This document shows positions 1-13,800 of a stretch of 64,000 nucleotides of DNA, in pieces. Below the pieces are notes generated by a model. That model had not been told where the DNA came from, ran no database searches, and worked only from the letters and a program-made list of their open reading frames with translations. Every line of letters starts with the position of its first letter. Positions within the stretch are counted from its first letter, which is position 1. Source of the stretch: Hoplostethus atlanticus (taxonomy: Eukaryota; Chordata; Actinopteri; Trachichthyiformes; Trachichthyidae); the NCBI GenBank assembly GCA_034670405.1, contig JAXDDX010000057.1:2217001-2281000 (forward strand), in the 5' to 3' direction. The translations under genes were made by a program, and so were the position numbers.

Positions 1-2190
1 TATAATCCTTGTTATTTTAGTCCCCGGGGTAAATTTATATACACAAACCAATGTTGTCATGCTTACATTTGACCTCTTGCACTGTTCGCCCTGGGTTCAG
101 TGACCAAGGTGACTGTCTAAAACCTGAAATTCAAACACACTTATTTTAGGCTGTGTAATGCACGTGGTATATGCATTCCTGTGTTGGTTTCGCAGAGGCA
201 AACACGCGTTACCCAGGCCAGGATATTAAGGCACAGTCAGACACGGACCATCCATAGGTGAACCAAATAGCAACCTGTCCATCCATGGATAATAGGATTT
301 GCCGCTCAGGAACTGCTCTTGGCTGGCCCCATGCAGCTAGAGTGCCCAGCGACTCCTAGAGATTATTAAAGGAGGCAAGATAACAAAGGGCCTATTATGT
401 AGTTATAACAAACAGTGGGGGAAAAAACAGGACGTCTTTGTGTTGCATTCAGCAGCTAGCAGCTGCAGAATCAGCCTCCAGTTTTCTTTGGGAGATGTTT
501 TTTTTTTTTAATGATCGACATTTGGAAAAGAGATTTTTTTTTCTTCTGAAAAGCCACTTTATGCTTAAGTCATCACAAAGTCATTACATAGTTTACCTCC
601 CTGCATAATAAAATAGGGTGGAGCGCCGGGGAAAAGCCCACAAACTATTTTTACCATTTGGCCTTACTGGCAGGTCTCCATTGCCCAATTACAGGAAACC
701 ACTCCATGGAAAATGATGCACATCCTTGGGCGTCCAGCAGGTGGCACCGTTGTCACTGCAGTAGATGGATGTATTCTGAATGTATAATGGTTGCCTGCAT
801 CAGCAATTACAGAGGTAATTGCATCAGCAATTACAGAGGTGGTGCTGATGCATAACTATCTCATGCTGTCCCATGCTATCCCATGCTGGAGACTGGGATC
901 CATGGATCAGTGACCGTGTGATCCCTTAGTGGTGCTGGTGTGACATGGGTGAATGGCTTCTTAAATCCTATTTCCTCTATAGCCCGCTAGTTTAAAGGTC
1001 TAGAGATATTGGATTGGTCACCCACTACGAATCTGCCGGGCTCTCAGTGGTTGTTATTTGCTTCAGTGGACCAGGGGCGTTATTAACACAAATATTTTGG
1101 AGTACTGTAGTATTGCCAGGTAAAATAGTATTTGCAAATACTGCTATAAGCATTTATTTAATACTTACATCAGGACAATTCAGATAGTTGTCTCACGTAA
1201 TAGTACACATATTCACTTTAAAATAGTCTAAACCCTAATTCTCATTGTATTGTCATATATGTCATATATATCTGGTACAAAACAAGTAATTCATATATAC
1301 TGTTGCACCTTGTTGCGGCATGTCATTTTTCATAAACACATGATTAAAATATGTGTGAGCTCAATTCTCTAAAGGACAATCCACTAGCGAGATCACAACA
1401 CCATATATAGTCCCAGTGTTTATTTGTACTATCTATCTTCCATATGGCGATTTTCATCGTTCTGTGAGTCATCCTCTCTATGCCGGGGGTCAGCCAAGAG
1501 CCTGCTCTGCCGTGATCTCTGTAATTGGATTCCAGAGGATCCACCGGAGATATTAATACGAGGCTTAGGCTAGAGATCACGGTAAGTCTGACCTCTGGTC
1601 TTACATCGCCCCGCTCGCCCTCCCACGTCAGCCTCATGCGCGGCCTGTTGGAGGTGGGATCGCTGACAGCTTCGGGCGATGTTTAAGTGGTGAAATTGCT
1701 GTGTGTGTGTGTTTATATCACTTGAGTTCGCTGTTTATTTTTCTTGTATTTGATTACAGCTGTAACAACCCAACAATTTCCCCACTGGCTTCATTAAAGT
1801 TTCACCTAACCTTCTATGGATCACAGTCCCCCATGGCTGATCGTACCGTAACAGCAGATTATGAAGTTAATGTTTTTATAAAGTGTATAGCAGCCGTCTA
1901 CTAATGTTTGCTCCAAATGTTCTCATCATTTTTTGAACTGTGGTAACGCGATATATATATTTGAACGTGGCTAGCTGTTAACCACTGTTACGTACGTGCA
2001 TAAGACCAAGGGCTGCAATGGAAACAAGTCTTTTCCTTCATTGCCTCACCCTTGATGGTTTTAAAGTGTTCCATGTTTTTTTCGTAGTGGTCAAATAACC
2101 TAAACTCAGCTAAACTAACCTAATATCAATTACTCTGTTCAGTGCAATAAGCAGTTGCCGTCATGCTGTAGTCATACGAAATCTTGGTTG

Positions 2191-2227
<37 letters not shown>

Positions 2228-2600
2228 TTTACATTTTCTATACAGGGATATGGTAGAGGGTAAACCCACCTGAACTCAGTTTACCCATATTGTTATTGGT
2301 GGAATTGACTTTTTAGGCTGACGTTAAATCTCTATGTAATAAATTCATAGTAGACATCATAAAAGCTGTTATGATGATTGGGTCGTTCAAGGGGAAACAA
2401 ATGAATGCCTTTATGAACACATTGATTTTGTTTCTATTGGTGGCTGTTTGCCTCATGGAGATCATCGACTGGAGGTCAGAGTTTACCCACCGTTTTATTT
2501 ACCGCTGCATGTGTGTGTGTGTGTGTGTGTGTGTCTGTGATTGGAGTGTGTGCTTCAGAGCATACATAAGGGGTGCGTTGTGGGGGGTTTGGGTTCCTGT
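1..2600. other. Non-coding DNA upstream of the putative ablim1 first exon
   Basis: I see no convincing coding exon here. The stretch holds AT-rich unique sequence, a small two-copy tandem of about 23 bp at roughly 797-840 (core GCATCAGCAATTACAGAGGT), and a (GT)16 run at 2193-2225. Short open frames in it show no family resemblance and are partly translations of simple repeats. It may be ablim1 upstream or intronic DNA, because longer ablim1 isoforms in vertebrates start from more distant promoters. Confidence 0.6.
2193..2225 (+). repeat. (GT)n microsatellite
   Basis: About 16 uninterrupted GT units upstream of the ablim1 start. Confidence 0.95.
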
Positions 2601-2610
2601 GTTCGGTCAC

Positions 2611-2611
<1 letters not shown>

Positions 2612-2650
<39 letters not shown>
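2612..2650 (+). repeat. (CAG)13 microsatellite in the putative ablim1 leader
   Basis: Thirteen perfect CAG units, about 320 bp upstream of the putative ablim1 start codon. Confidence 0.95.
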
Positions 2651-2652
<2 letters not shown>

Positions 2653-2726
2653 ACCTGGTTACTGCAATGAGGAGGCGGCTGACACAACAGAGGGGCTGAG
2701 AGAGGGAGCAGGAGGGGAGGGGGAGC

Positions 2727-2758
2727 AGGAGGAGGAGGAGGAGGAGGAGGAGGAGGAG
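2727..2758 (+). repeat. (GGA)n tract
   Basis: About ten GGA units in the same GC-rich leader. Confidence 0.9.
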
Positions 2759-2967
2759 AGGGATGGGAGGAAAACCAGGCAGTCGGGAGGCATACCCCAC
2801 GCTGTAGCGGGGCTTTCGGGAAAGAGAGCCCACACCTCTCTCTCTCTCTCTCTGTCTCTCCCTCTGTTGTCTCGGCTCTCTCTTTGCCGGTCGTTCTTCA
2901 GTAAGGAAAGGATTTAGCAGCTGATCGACACCCAGAGCCTTTTCTGGTCAGATTTACCTGGATTCCA

Positions 2968-3008
2968 ATGGTCATGGTCAAAGAAAAAGGTACTCCAGTG
3001 GTCATGGT

Positions 3009-3077
<69 letters not shown>

Positions 3078-3197
3078 GCCTGACATGTAGTCTGTGGAGA
3101 TGTGCAGCATGTGTGTTTGTGTGTGCATTGCTTTGTCCGGACGTTTGAATTGTAAGTTTCTGGTTTGATTAATATTGGCGGTAGAGATTGTGATTTC

Positions 3198-3244
<47 letters not shown>

Positions 3245-3590
3245 CGTGTAGCTTGGTGAAGCGTGACAAATGGACGGGTCTCTTTTTTTTTTTAGTGTCC
3301 GAGGAATCATCTGGAGCGTAAACATATTCTCTCTAGTTCAAGACTTGAGCACGGTACGCCCTCCGCAATACTCTGGATCAGCTGATGCTCAGGGTAGGAG
3401 TCTGGCTCGATTGGCAGCGTCAGGCTTTATGGTAATGTGGGTTGGGACAAAGCATCTGGCTCGATATACGGGGAGCTCGATACCAAATGTTAAAAAAACG
3501 GTGAATTTGATGGTGTGTGAAATGTGTGTAGAGAGGAAAAGTAGAGCACTGGTGAAGGGATCCACACTGCGCAGAACAGCCATGGACATG

Positions 3591-3636
<46 letters not shown>

Positions 3637-5086
3637 CGCTCTGTCTGCAGACGTTACCATAGCAACCAGCTAAAAGGTGCACTCCATTGTTGTCAGCCGT
3701 GGCCTCATTCATAGTGTCCCGTTTAAAAAAAAAACCAGATAATTGTTTTATCCCACGGCTGAAGTCGTCCAGCAGCTTTGGCTATGTTACGGGAAGTCAG
3801 CAGGCGTATCAATGTGAGATTAACATTCCCACCAATTTACTATGGCATGTGGTCGTGAGCTCGGCCCATTGTTTTTCAGTATGACTCACAGCGAGCAGCA
3901 CCGTGGACACAGCTTTACAAAATAAAAGTACTAGTGTGTTAAAATTCCAAGAGACAAAAAAAGGCAAAGTATCGTCTGTCTTCTGACTCAACCACCATCT
4001 AGAACAAAGGAAAATATGTTATTGAAGTGAAACTGAAGCACAATATGTTAGGACAATATGCATACACCTTTATGTATACTGTATCTACAAGTACTCCCAG
4101 AAGTTCATTGAGCTCTGTGATGGATAGAGCAAACTATTTCCTGTTTTCAAACTAAAGCCGATCGGAGGAGAAATAAATATGAAAACAATTCATCACATTA
4201 AATAAGTTGTCATAGAATAATCTCAAGTTATTTCCACTTGATATGTGACTCTTTTGATTCAGTGAATGCTTCATGAGTTATCCTTCCAGCTTATGAAGAC
4301 AGAAAACGTCTGTGTGTGTGTGTGTGGACATATTCTCGTGTTTTGTCTGAAACTGTTTCTATCAACAGATGTGTGTTTACAGTGTTTCTGACAGACGTGG
4401 ATATGGAGGTTGTTTATGTATGTGTCTGACAGCACTCCTCTGTTGATGTGGATTTGTCGTGGCCGCAAAGAAAAGCCTTCGCCATCAAGTCCCTTGCTGG
4501 CAGAACACCCATAACCTCTGGTTGCCACATGTTCATCTTCCACGATCCCTGTTTTCCGAAGTTTTCCGAAGACTTAACCCGCTACCCCCGCCCACTGACT
4601 CTTGGATTTGTCAAGTGGCAAGAGTACTCTCTGCACATTCAGACGCCTCTCATTTTTCACTTGGTGCCTGGCCTCTAAACAGTAGGCTGTGGGGATTGCT
4701 CTTACCGTGCACAAAGGCAAGGATGTGACCTGAGGTTTCACTCTGTATCCTCCAGCCATCCCATCGTGCGACCTGCATGAGGCCAGGTGGGCTTTGCACC
4801 CCCGAGGTGCTGTGTGCGCGTGAAACATAAGCTGACCAAATGCTGAATTACACTGTGTGCTCAAAATGATGAATCGTAATCAAGGGATTGCAGTGTTAGC
4901 GTTTTGGCAGCTTGCAGGCGGCTGTCCTATTTTCAAAGCCAAGAATACCCTTGAAATACTTTGCAATTTATAGGGGCCATGTGTACCCAAGAAGTCTGAT
5001 GCTTTTTTTTTTACCTTGATCTACTTGTGCTTCAAAGATTTGTGCACCTTTCTAGAACTAGTGTATGAATGTATGGTCTCTCTCTC

Positions 5087-5138
<52 letters not shown>

Positions 5139-6098
5139 GTAACTCTTTTGCAACTGCTGTCTGCAAAGTCATATACTCATCATCACGTACTCATCGCCAA
5201 CTCCCAGAATCCCCTGCATTCGGACTCATTACTGTCGTTCACCGTGAAGGTATAGTGTCATGTGCCTCTGCCTGCCTCCCGTGAATTTGCTGCAGACAAC
5301 TGCAGTGGTGCCTCATCTTTGAAGCTCGGCCGTGTCTACCCCCTGAATGAGGAGCTAAACCCTTTCGCAGACATCGGCGCAACGCACACACTCTCATAGA
5401 CGCTGTTTGTACAGCTGGCAAAAGAGGACCAGAATATACGAGATGAGATAAGTGGTCGAGACAGCCGCCGGGCGTAAAATATACAGCCCTAAAACAACAC
5501 GAGCGAACACAGGAATCCCAGTGTCATGAAAACGTACAGAGTGTATCCATATAGTGTGGCCGGTCAACAAACATCCTCTGTCTCGCATCAATCTGTGCCA
5601 CTGGCTTGATTATCGCAAGGAAATATGACACAGGGGTGTGGGTCTGTAATGGGCCGTCATTCAGAGGCAAAGAGCCAAGGCTTTCATTGGCTCCACTTAT
5701 ACAAACACAGTCGCTTCATGCAGTTCATGAAGCCAGCATTGTCTCCTCCCAGATGAGTGGCCCCGGGGCTGAAAGTCTCTCTCCGTTTATCAGGGTCGTG
5801 TTATTATGTACCTGCTCTGGACGGGTGAAGCCCAAACTCTGTGGCGTTTCAACCATTTAGAGCAGATCATTATTCCCGGCCCGGGTCCCCAAGGATTTGT
5901 TATTCATGGTTGGGGGGCCTGGTGGAGGCAGATAGGGTCCCCTCTTATAATTTGTGCCCCGTGTTTGAAGTGCTTTGTCTGGTGGAAGGGTAGCGGGGCG
6001 GGGGGGAGTCTGTGAATAGAGCCATACATATTCATGGTGGGGAGGGTTAAGGGCTTCTTGTTATGTCTGTGTGATGTAGAGCTCCACACACCCTCCCC

Positions 6099-6135
<37 letters not shown>

Positions 6136-6307
6136 ATCTACTCACACATAAGGGATTTCTCGGTGGGCATATTTAGGGCATTAAAGCCCTTTGATATTCA
6201 TTGTGGGCCAGACCTCCTCAGGAATTCCCCGTCCCGGAGGGGTTGGACTGGTTGGATATGGGACTTATACCAGCCCCTGTGGAGTGTGTGTAAATGTGGG
6301 TGCATGT

Positions 6308-6345
<38 letters not shown>

Positions 6346-7013
6346 CGGGGGTGTATGAAACAGACACATCTGGGGCCCCGGGTATTGGGAGGGAAGCCAG
6401 TGGGGGAGATGACTGCTACTGCTTGGTGTGTCTTATCTGCAGGCTACTCTCTCTCTCTCTCTCTCCGTCTTTCTCTCTCTCTCTTACACACACACACACA
6501 CTGACGCACATGCACACACTTAGACACACACTCCACAGGGGCTGGTATCTGTCTGTACTGGAAACCTTTTCTGTCTCTGAGTCTTACAGTAACAAACACA
6601 GTGGGAGAGTGAAAATATTTCAGAAGATCTTTTCATCTCTCGTCTATTGTTTAATTGAATTCCCGACGCCTTTTCAAACCACTACTATGATTTTGCATTC
6701 CTGAGGGTTCTCAGTAGGAAGTGAAACCGGCAAACGTCTGAAGAGTAAGCTTCCTCAGCCAATCCTGCACGTTCTATTGTTATTTACCAGCAAGGCTTGG
6801 GGCACGTGTTACGGGGGAAATCTGTCCTCAGGGGATTCAAGCCGGCCCTCTTCAGTTCCCCCCTGTGCATCATCTGCAACCTTTATTACTGCCAACACAG
6901 CTAAGGCTTCCCTTAAAAGGGTGGGGGTGGTGGGGGGGGGGGGGTATAGAGCAGCCCCTTTCCTCTGCGCCAAGCTTTGGGATGCTCTGCTGGTTATTGT
7001 TCCCTCAGTACCT

Positions 7014-7093
<80 letters not shown>

Positions 7094-10000
7094 CATTGTA
7101 TGCTTAGGCTCATATCAGTCAGTTTATCCTCCTGGTGATGAAGCAGGACAGATCACTCTGTCAGCACAGCCAACAACGTCCAACCCAGAATGAGGAATCG
7201 CGACAGCAGGAGATTGTACTACTATATATTTCCCAGCAGCCTGCACTCTGCTGATGCCGCTGGACGGCGTGCTCCCTATCAGGAGAACCGCTAAAAGTTG
7301 TTATTCAATAATGGATATAAAATCCATGTTACAATTGCTTGATGTCATGTAGAGTCATAAATGTAGAAGCCTTCTACCAAATGGATTTCACATCCACACA
7401 ATACTTATATAGGGTTCAATCTGGATTCCTTCAACAAATGTAACAGTCCTTTTTATGAAACACTGTGTATAGTACCCATCTCTGGTTGCTGGAGCCCATA
7501 GCACCATGCACGTGCAGAGGTGGGGCTGAGCTGGAATAACCCACTAGTGCTCATAGATTGTCAGTGTTTCAGATTTTGTCTCTATTTTGGGTTTTGGATC
7601 AACCTGTCATGACCTTTGCCACGTTGACCTTTACCTACCTGGGCCGTCGACACTCTGTAAAGTAGTCAAAATAGTAACTTAACACACATAGACAGAAATC
7701 GGTGGCATCGCTACACTGCAAACTGCAGCGGAAACAAGTGGAATTACCTCACCCCCATTGGCTGATTTTTCAGAACAATAAGACTTGACATTGTAATGTA
7801 AGACTAAATGACTAAGATGTACTGAGCTACCCAGATGGCCTGTGTTTATCTATGGAGGTGCCATGTCACACACTGCTGAGTCCTCAGTTCACTGCCACTG
7901 TAGTCTGTAGTTCACCGAGAGATGACTCATTGTCCTGCTAAGTGTAATCGCATTGGAGACACCAGGCAGACAGATCCTCTACCACCCCCCCGCCCCCTGT
8001 ATGCCCATTCTTTCCCTGCTCCTTCCTGCCATCCCATCTCCTAACACCACCAAGTGTTTTTTTTTACCGTGTCACCATCGCTCTGAATGACTTTCCAGTC
8101 TGTTATATGCATCTGAAACACTGGGTGTGTGTTATCCATAAGAAATGACACATGACGTTGAGGACGAATCAGAGAAAGTTGCTTTGCTAAACATGTTTCC
8201 TTTTTAGAGATGATATTCCAAAGAGGGTGCCTTCATGCGCTTGCTGCTTTCACCCTATTCTTCCGAACATGTTAGTTTCAAACAGGGAAAGCCACTGCAA
8301 CTGCAGAGGCCGAATGCAAGGTAGGCCAAGTCATCAATAATCCAGAGTAATGTCTCTTTTTCAGACCATCGATTGGTCATGATGCTATTTCTGTACCTTT
8401 GGTGTCTTATTTTAGCCTTGCAGTCTAATGATCCATTGCAGTGGAGACAGAGTCAAGGATCCTTTCATGTGTATTCTCAGTGTGTGTGTGTGTGTGTGTG
8501 GTGTGTGTGTGTGTGCTGTCTGTCTGTGAAAGAGAAAGCGTGAGAGGAAGAGAGAGAATGCTAGCTAATGCTTTTGAATGTGAAATAATCTGCTGCTTTC
8601 AGAATAGCTGATAAGCTGTGTGCAGTGCGGCGCTGCAGCAGCATTTACTTACTGTACAGTAGCGCTGGATGAATGTCTGTCTATGTCAGGGTTCCCAAAC
8701 GTCTAGACGATACTAGACATTGACTATAACAGATGAAACAAGTTGATACCTTTTAGGTCTTATATAATCAACATGGTTCTCAAAACATCTAATAATACAA
8801 AAGCGATATCTATATATGGTTTCAAGTATCAAGATCTAAGGATGCTGGTCCATAGAGGAAAGGGATCTACTTTTTTCTTAAAAGCTTTTTTGCAAGTTTG
8901 TGCCAATGGCTCTAGGTTGCCCCACTCCTTTACATTCCTCCTGGTGGTGTCTGCACACAGTCAGCATAGTTGGAGACCTTCAGGAGAAGCCTCATGCTGC
9001 CATTCATTTTTGTACACTATGAGAATCAACTTCCACAGAGCAAGACTATCCACCTCAGCCTTAATATGGTTTTGTCAAAGTTTCTGTTTTAGCATTATTT
9101 CACTGTTCAGTGTGTTCATATATATATTACATGCATATTACGTTATGCTCTGCTTACTGACACCCGCAGGAAGAAATGGAAATCTCTGGCAGGAAATAAT
9201 CCCTCAAAAACATGTCACCTCACAAACTTTATTCCCACATCCATCCCGTCTTCTAGCTTTGACAGCAAGTTTGTATTTTAAAAATGTTAAAAGAAATTAA
9301 TTTCATATGGCATGCATTGCAAAGTGGTTGGTAAACTACACATAGACAGTAGTGAATGGGCGATAGGTCTAAATGACAGTGGTTTTCTCTTTTCGCTCTA
9401 TTTTTTTTATACATATTTTAGCCATTCCATTTTACCCTGCAATTTACTGAGCCCTGTCCTTAGCCCTTTGACTCACCATCCTCCACTGATCAAAATAGAC
9501 TGAATATAGAATATGTTGTTCTCTGGGAACCCATCACTGAAGAGCCTAACAGAGCCTGTGGGCCTGGTCGATCCCTTTTTACCCTGAAAGGCTCTCAGCC
9601 GGGATTCAGGACCCTGTGAAGCGCTTGTCCTTAAATTACCACAACTAAAATACTAAAAGCAACGAATCAACAACTGCACTGCGACTACCCTGAGCATCCA
9701 CTGTATTGTCTCTTCAACATTGTTGTTCAATTGTAACTCTTGTCTCTCCTCTCTTGCAGTGGCTCATGCGCAGGACACACACCACCACTCCACCGAGAAG
9801 CCCCTGATTCAGTGCTACAAGTGCGGGGAGCCATGTAAAGGCGAGGTGCTGCGGGTGCAGAGCAAGCACTTCCACCTCAAATGCTTCACCTGTAAAGGTA
9901 CAGTTACAACGCCGCTGTTGGATGAGCATGTGTCAGTGAGCCATCAGCTTTTGGAGAATTTAGAAAAACAGCAGATTGGTGACTGTGCATTTTGTGTAAA

Positions 10001-10810
10001 TTTATCACGGGTGATGAATTGGTTTTCACGGGCCCGAGGGTCATGACACTTCTAAAAAGGAGCGTGTAAACCTTCAGTTCAAGTAACAAGCGGCGATTCA
10101 ACAGGCAGTTTTGCAAGCTACAGTTAGATAGTGATTAAGCGATTTTCAAGAGCACTGTAAAAGTGCAAATATCGGCCATAATGTCAGACATAGTTGTGAA
10201 TTGGTAGACAATTTCCAAACAGAAAAGGGAGCTTTTTTCCTCAGATGTTGATGCGAGTAGTCAGATAGAGTAGACAGAGTGAGGATGGTGGGAGTTGTGT
10301 GAAGCTAAGGTGTGAAGAGTTTCATAATTCAGTTAGTCATACTTTGTATTTTCACAATAACAGAACATTTGCTTCCTTGTCCTGAGTGGATACTGCTCAA
10401 TAAACAACAGAAAATTATTTTCTCAATGACTCTAAACCATGATGTTGATAGCACGCAGGTCTAGAGGAGTGACGTGTCTGATGCCTGACAGACTGATCTC
10501 CAAGTCACCTCTTAATGGTCTCAATTATGAGGGCGTTTCTCCAGACCAAACCTGTTGACGGTGCAAATCCTCCTCCGTTTAGTGTCTTTGCTGATAGACA
10601 TCTAACATTCTTGCGTGATCAGACCCTCGGCCGCCGACAGCCGGCCAAGCAGTCTAACCCTTGTAGGCTAAACCAGCCCTACTGAAGTCCTAAAATAGTT
10701 AATCTGTGACTGGAGCCCTGTTGTAGAGATGGCTAGGTTCACCAAGGGGCCCAGAATAACAAGAGGCAAGTAGACTGCCATGCCTTCAGAGCCTCAGCGA
10801 TTGGTGATAA

Positions 10811-10850
<40 letters not shown>

Positions 10851-13800
10851 ACTTGTGTGTGCACATACTTGCAGTTGCCAAAGAAGAGTTAAGGACATTG
10901 AGACACTATCCTAGTCCTTTCTCTAAATGTACTTTGTCATTCTGGCCTCCAGCCTGTAGGCCTACTAATAATAATTGTCAGATTTGAGTGTATCAGCTTA
11001 TTGACACTTAATAACAAAGGTTATTAACAGATGTCCCTTGTCAGACCTCTGACCCCATGTGGCCCCTATGTGTGTGTTTGTAAACAAGACTTGAGCAAAA
11101 CCCTGCAATTTCCTTAACTCCGCCTTCATTTTAAAACAGCATTTAAATACATGTGTTGTGTAAGTTTTCAAAAAGACATTTTATGGAACATGCAGTATTT
11201 GTTTAGAAGATGAGGTGGCTGGATCCAACCCCCGTTTGAGGCCGCCATACCTCCACTCTTGGTTTCTCTCGACTCGATTAGCTTAAGAGCTAATCTCATC
11301 ATCCCTGAGCCGTAATGCAATTAAATCTGATTCTCTCCCTCACTCGGCCCCATTCATCCCCTGGATTGAGTGTGGCTCATTGCATAAGAATGATTAGGTG
11401 CGATTATCTCAAACATCAAAATATTTTCCCTCTTAGCTGTGACTTTTCCACTAGGCTATTATATTCCCAGGCTTACACCGGGCTGCCGTAATAATGGACT
11501 GCATAGCTCGTATGATCATTCTGTGGTTAGGATACGTCTGATGTGCCTTATCACTGAAGGTTGTTCAAAGTTAACAAGCCGCATGCGTTCATATTTGCTG
11601 TAGTATGATTTTGCGTTATTTTCAGTCTGGCAATAAATGAGGCAATGTGATAAAATAGAAGTTCAAGGAAGTGCAGACAACATCTTCTGCTTCCTTTGCT
11701 GGTATCATGGCTCGTGCCCCTTTAATTGGATTTCTCAGACCTTGTATACCATATTGAAAATCAGTTCTTGTGTTTTCACATCAGCCACCACCAGCCGCAG
11801 TAACAGAATATTAAACTACAAAGCAAACCGATCCACCGCAGAGCTTTCATACCTTTTATTATGGCAGAAATTGCGATCTGAGTTTAGCAAGATACCGCAG
11901 ACTCTAAAAGACACACAGACACAAAGAAATCCTATTTAAAGGTGGTTAACACACAGGTGACAGTCAAAAGTAAACACGCCAAATGCTCACAAGTTAATAA
12001 CTGGTGTGGTTTCTGACTGAGCAGCCGAAAGGTGAAAGGTCACGCTACGGTCTGTGGTAGTCTTTGTTGTTGCGGCTTGTTCCCTAGATACCACAGAGAA
12101 GAAAGCCAGCCATTCATGCTGCAGTATATTACATTTAAAAAAAAAGTTTTTTCCAATAAATCAGTCATAATCCGTCGTATGAAGTAAAAATACTTTCACG
12201 TCCACATCAAAATAGCCCAAACTCTCAATTGTTCTCTAATTGGTACTTATGCCTTTGCCAGTCTTTCTTGTAGATGGCTGAGGTTATGTTTCAATTGAAG
12301 GAAGCTTGTTGTAAGGCGAGTATTTTGAGGTTTGAGTTATCTGCACCAACAGAGCAAGGCCACTTCCTGGGCTAGACAATTGTCGTTCCATTGAGCAATG
12401 CACCTCCACACTGACAAAGAAAAGACCTTGCAGTTCTAGCGCTGATCAATCAACACAGCCCCTCAATACAAAGTCATTTTAGAAGTATGACATTATTCTT
12501 TTGTGTCCGCGACTCAGAACGATGCTGATGAAAGTATATTTTACTCAGTGAGCATCTGCGAAGGACCGCTAAGAGATATTTTTCTCGCTGATTCCAGTCA
12601 GCGTCCATTCCATGCATTCAGTGACCCACTCAGGCTTGCACAGACTAACAAGTCTTAACAAACCCATCAATGCGTGGAGGAATGGATGACTTGATGGTTG
12701 GATGCTTGGATGTTTTATGTGTTCTGCGGTACCAAATGACCCGACTTGCGGAGTGCTGATGTGTGTGTGTGTTCTGTGTAGTGTGTGGCTGTGACCTCGC
12801 CCAGGGAGGCTTCTTCATGAAGAATGGAGATTATCTGTGCACCCTGGACTACCAACGCATGCACGGCACCCGCTGTAATGGCTGTGGGGACTTTGTGGAG
12901 GGGGAAGTGGTCACTGCCCTGGGCAAGACCTACCACCCTGCCTGTTTCGTCTGCACCATCTGCAAGTAAGACACCCAGCCATGCCAGGCCACTCATTCCA
13001 CATTAGCTGCTAAAACCCCCAGTTCAACCAGGAGGCTTTTGGTGAAATAAAATAAAGAAATTGATTGAATGTTTCAGTGCAAATAAGAGTCTTTGGCATC
13101 AGCGCCAAGAGGCAGCAAATTCCTCTGTAAGGGGGAACTCCCTGTACACAGTGCCAACCAACATACCCCACTGAGTAAAGGATGGGGCTTTAAGCTGGTG
13201 GGTGGAGATGGATTGCAGGTTGGGTGGCACCAAGAACGTCAGCAGAAAGAGAGCAGGGAAGCACCCATGCAAAGAGAGTCATAGCTTGCCATTGGTCAAT
13301 AATGGTCCTGGTTTAACTTGTGCTTAACTCGGACCATTTTTCATCTGGACCCTGTTTTCCCATAGTTTTTTTTGTGTGAATTCATGCTTTGGGTGCTTTT
13401 GGGGTTGATTTGTGAACTGTCCACTGGCCCTTATAGGACTGTATGGGAGAGCTGCACACCCAGTAAGTAGCTCTGTAGTGAAGCAGTTGATGAGATTTTG
13501 GTCAGAATCGATCGGCATGATGGAAAAAGATGGGAGAATAGGATCCAGGTCAAAAATGGGTTCTGCTCGAAGCTTCATGTAGGGCCCAGTTAATCGTGTA
13601 CCGTTCTATGTGTCACCTCTGTGTCATCTGACTGAATGGCCAAACAACGCCGACACACATCCACATCATCAGGCCTCGTCATGCCAAGCCCCATCAGGCA
13701 ACCTGCAAGCTATGACTAGTAAACTAACACTGGGCCAGAGTTCATGTCTTTTTGGTTTTTGACTGATTGTTGATGTCCCCCCCTCCCTCCCTGCAGACGA

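Larger units (their letters stand above)
2600..2967 (+). promoter_or_regulatory. ablim1: Probable 5' UTR / promoter-proximal region of a short ablim1 isoform
   Basis: A stretch with (CAG)13, a (GGA)n tract and (CT)n tracts, GC-richer than the AT-rich flanks, lies immediately before a possible start codon at 2968 in the context CCAATGG. Purine/pyrimidine-rich GC-biased leaders of this kind are common around vertebrate transcription starts. I see no TATA box. There is a good donor-like GTAAGG at 2901, so the leader could also be spliced. This is inference from position and composition; no transcript evidence is available. Confidence 0.4.

Noticed and set aside
2555-2917. Open frames of 92-114 aa with poly-Gln, poly-Glu and poly-Leu
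   Set aside because: They are translations of CAG, GGA and CT repeats in several frames on both strands; no conserved residues outside the repeats.
6777-7193. 138-aa open frame with a long Val-Cys run
   Set aside because: Produced by a (GT)38 microsatellite; flanks do not resemble any protein. Same reasoning applies to frames at 54423-54674 and 63104-63646.
8743-9300. 185-aa open frame, the longest in the first 9 kb
   Set aside because: It overlaps a dispersed repeat, has no domain-like pattern and its second copy at 61.3 kb does not keep the frame.
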